Shown here piece by piece: positions 5,448 through 5,914 of a stretch of DNA of 5,914 nucleotides. The stretch comes from Chloroflexota bacterium (GTDB lineage: Bacteria; Chloroflexota; Anaerolineae; Anaerolineales; Villigracilaceae): assembly GCA_016191895.1 (NCBI GenBank), contig JACPVD010000112.1, positions 1-5,914 of the forward strand, in the 5' to 3' direction. A program made the translations under genes and the position numbers. Numbering within the stretch: the stretch's first letter is position 1; each line of letters opens with the position of its first letter. Below the pieces are notes generated by a model. That model saw nothing but the letters and a program-made list of their open reading frames with translations, made no database searches and was not told where the DNA came from.

Positions 5448-5914
5448 CCTGAAACAACATGCCCTCGCCATCCACGAAAAGCTTTTGCAGGCCTTCGGCG
5501 AACCCATCTGGCGCAACCCGTTGCCCGCCATCGACGAACTCGTATCCACGATTCTTTCGCAAAACACGAACGACATCAACCGCGACCGCGCCTTCGAGGC
5601 CTTGCGCGCAAAATTCCCCGCATGGGAATCTGTCCGCGATGCGAGGACAGACGATGTGATCGCCGCGATCAAACCCGCTGGGTTGGCGAATCAAAAAGGT
5701 CCGCGCATACAACAAGTGTTGAAAGCCATCACGGAAGAACGCGGCTCGCTCAATCTCGACTTTCTGGCAGGGTTGCCCATCGAAGAAGCGCGGGCGTGGC
5801 TGACGAAGTTTAACGGAGTCGGCCCGAAGACGGCGGCCATTGTCTTGTGCTTTTCGCTCGGTATGCCCGCCTTCCCGGTGGATACGCACATCTACCGCGT
5901 CTCGGGTCGTATCG
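5440..5914 (+). CDS. Endonuclease III-like HhH-GPD DNA glycosylase/AP lyase, N-terminal part (runs off right edge)
   Basis: 158 codons are visible before the window ends. The protein resembles endonuclease III, the bifunctional glycosylase that removes oxidised pyrimidines and nicks abasic sites in base-excision repair. Seen here: an N-terminal helix, ELVSTILSQNTNDIN (33-47, equivalent to the LLSAQATD region of E. coli Nth), the helix-hairpin-helix LTKFNGVGPKTAAIVL (121-136) with the catalytic-type Lys130, and FPVDTHIYRVSGRI (145-158) with the catalytic-type Asp148. Both active-site residues are kept. SQNT and FSLGMPAFPVDTH are closer to the divergent Nth-like group that includes ROS1/DME-type domains than to classical Nth, so I give no gene symbol. 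The C-terminal iron-sulfur cysteines, if present, lie beyond the window. The ATG at 5440 overlaps the preceding stop by eight bases and has AGG at 5428-5430, so it is the last gene seen in the overlapping cluster. Confidence 0.9.
   Translation, partial: MRNLKQHALAIHEKLLQAFGEPIWRNPLPAIDELVSTILSQNTNDINRDRAFEALRAKFPAWESVRDARTDDVIAAIKPAGLANQKGPRIQQVLKAITEERGSLNLDFLAGLPIEEARAWLTKFNGVGPKTAAIVLCFSLGMPAFPVDTHIYRVSGRI

Noticed and set aside
5410..5889. A 159-codon minus-strand open frame opposite the glycosylase
   Set aside because: The plus strand encodes a clear HhH-GPD motif with catalytic-type Lys and Asp; the antisense frame is a shadow.
1..5914. CRISPR arrays, tRNA/rRNA genes, insertion sequences, attachment sites
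   Set aside because: No regularly spaced repeats, cloverleaf, rRNA signature, transposase or flanking target duplications were seen on either strand.

Overview
The window looks like ordinary chromosomal DNA from a moderately GC-rich bacterium with densely packed genes. A Chloroflexota member of the Anaerolineae type would fit. This is an inference from the gene cohort, the style of the GAF-PAS histidine kinase and an intergenic palindrome built on a CGAAG/CTTCG theme; no rRNA or other phylogenetic marker is present. I see no phage, transposase, CRISPR array, tRNA or rRNA.

Layout. Bases 1-302 (minus strand) hold the N-terminal 100 residues of a HAD-superfamily hydrolase that runs off the left edge. 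Bases 303-519 are a divergent intergenic region. It carries a strong 17-bp perfect inverted repeat followed by a T-rich run (a plus-strand terminator look-alike) and then a perfect TATAAT box just ahead of the next gene. Bases 520-2649 encode a 709-residue soluble sensor histidine kinase (GAF-GAF-PAS-HisKA-HATPase). Bases 2650-2740 hold a composite palindrome that ends just before a good Shine-Dalgarno sequence.

From 2741 to the right edge, four plus-strand genes are packed end to end with overlaps and look like one operon. They are a metallo-beta-lactamase-fold protein with most metal ligands replaced (2741-3598), an R. etli-type L-asparaginase (3598-4656), a nucleotidyltransferase-fold protein (4653-5447) and the start of an endonuclease III-like HhH-GPD DNA glycosylase (5440 onward, cut by the window end). 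The junctions are TAATG, ATGA and an 8-base overlap, so translational coupling is likely.

No shared pathway for these four products is obvious: amide hydrolysis, nucleotidyl transfer and base-excision repair do not normally go together. The kinase is probably a separate transcription unit or the operon's upstream neighbour; it has no response regulator beside it here. The most notable features are the degenerate metal site of the MBL protein, a terminator-like hairpin inside the asparaginase coding region, a near-perfect palindrome inside the nucleotidyltransferase coding region, and the two intergenic palindromes. I did not find convincing evidence for a wholly new system.
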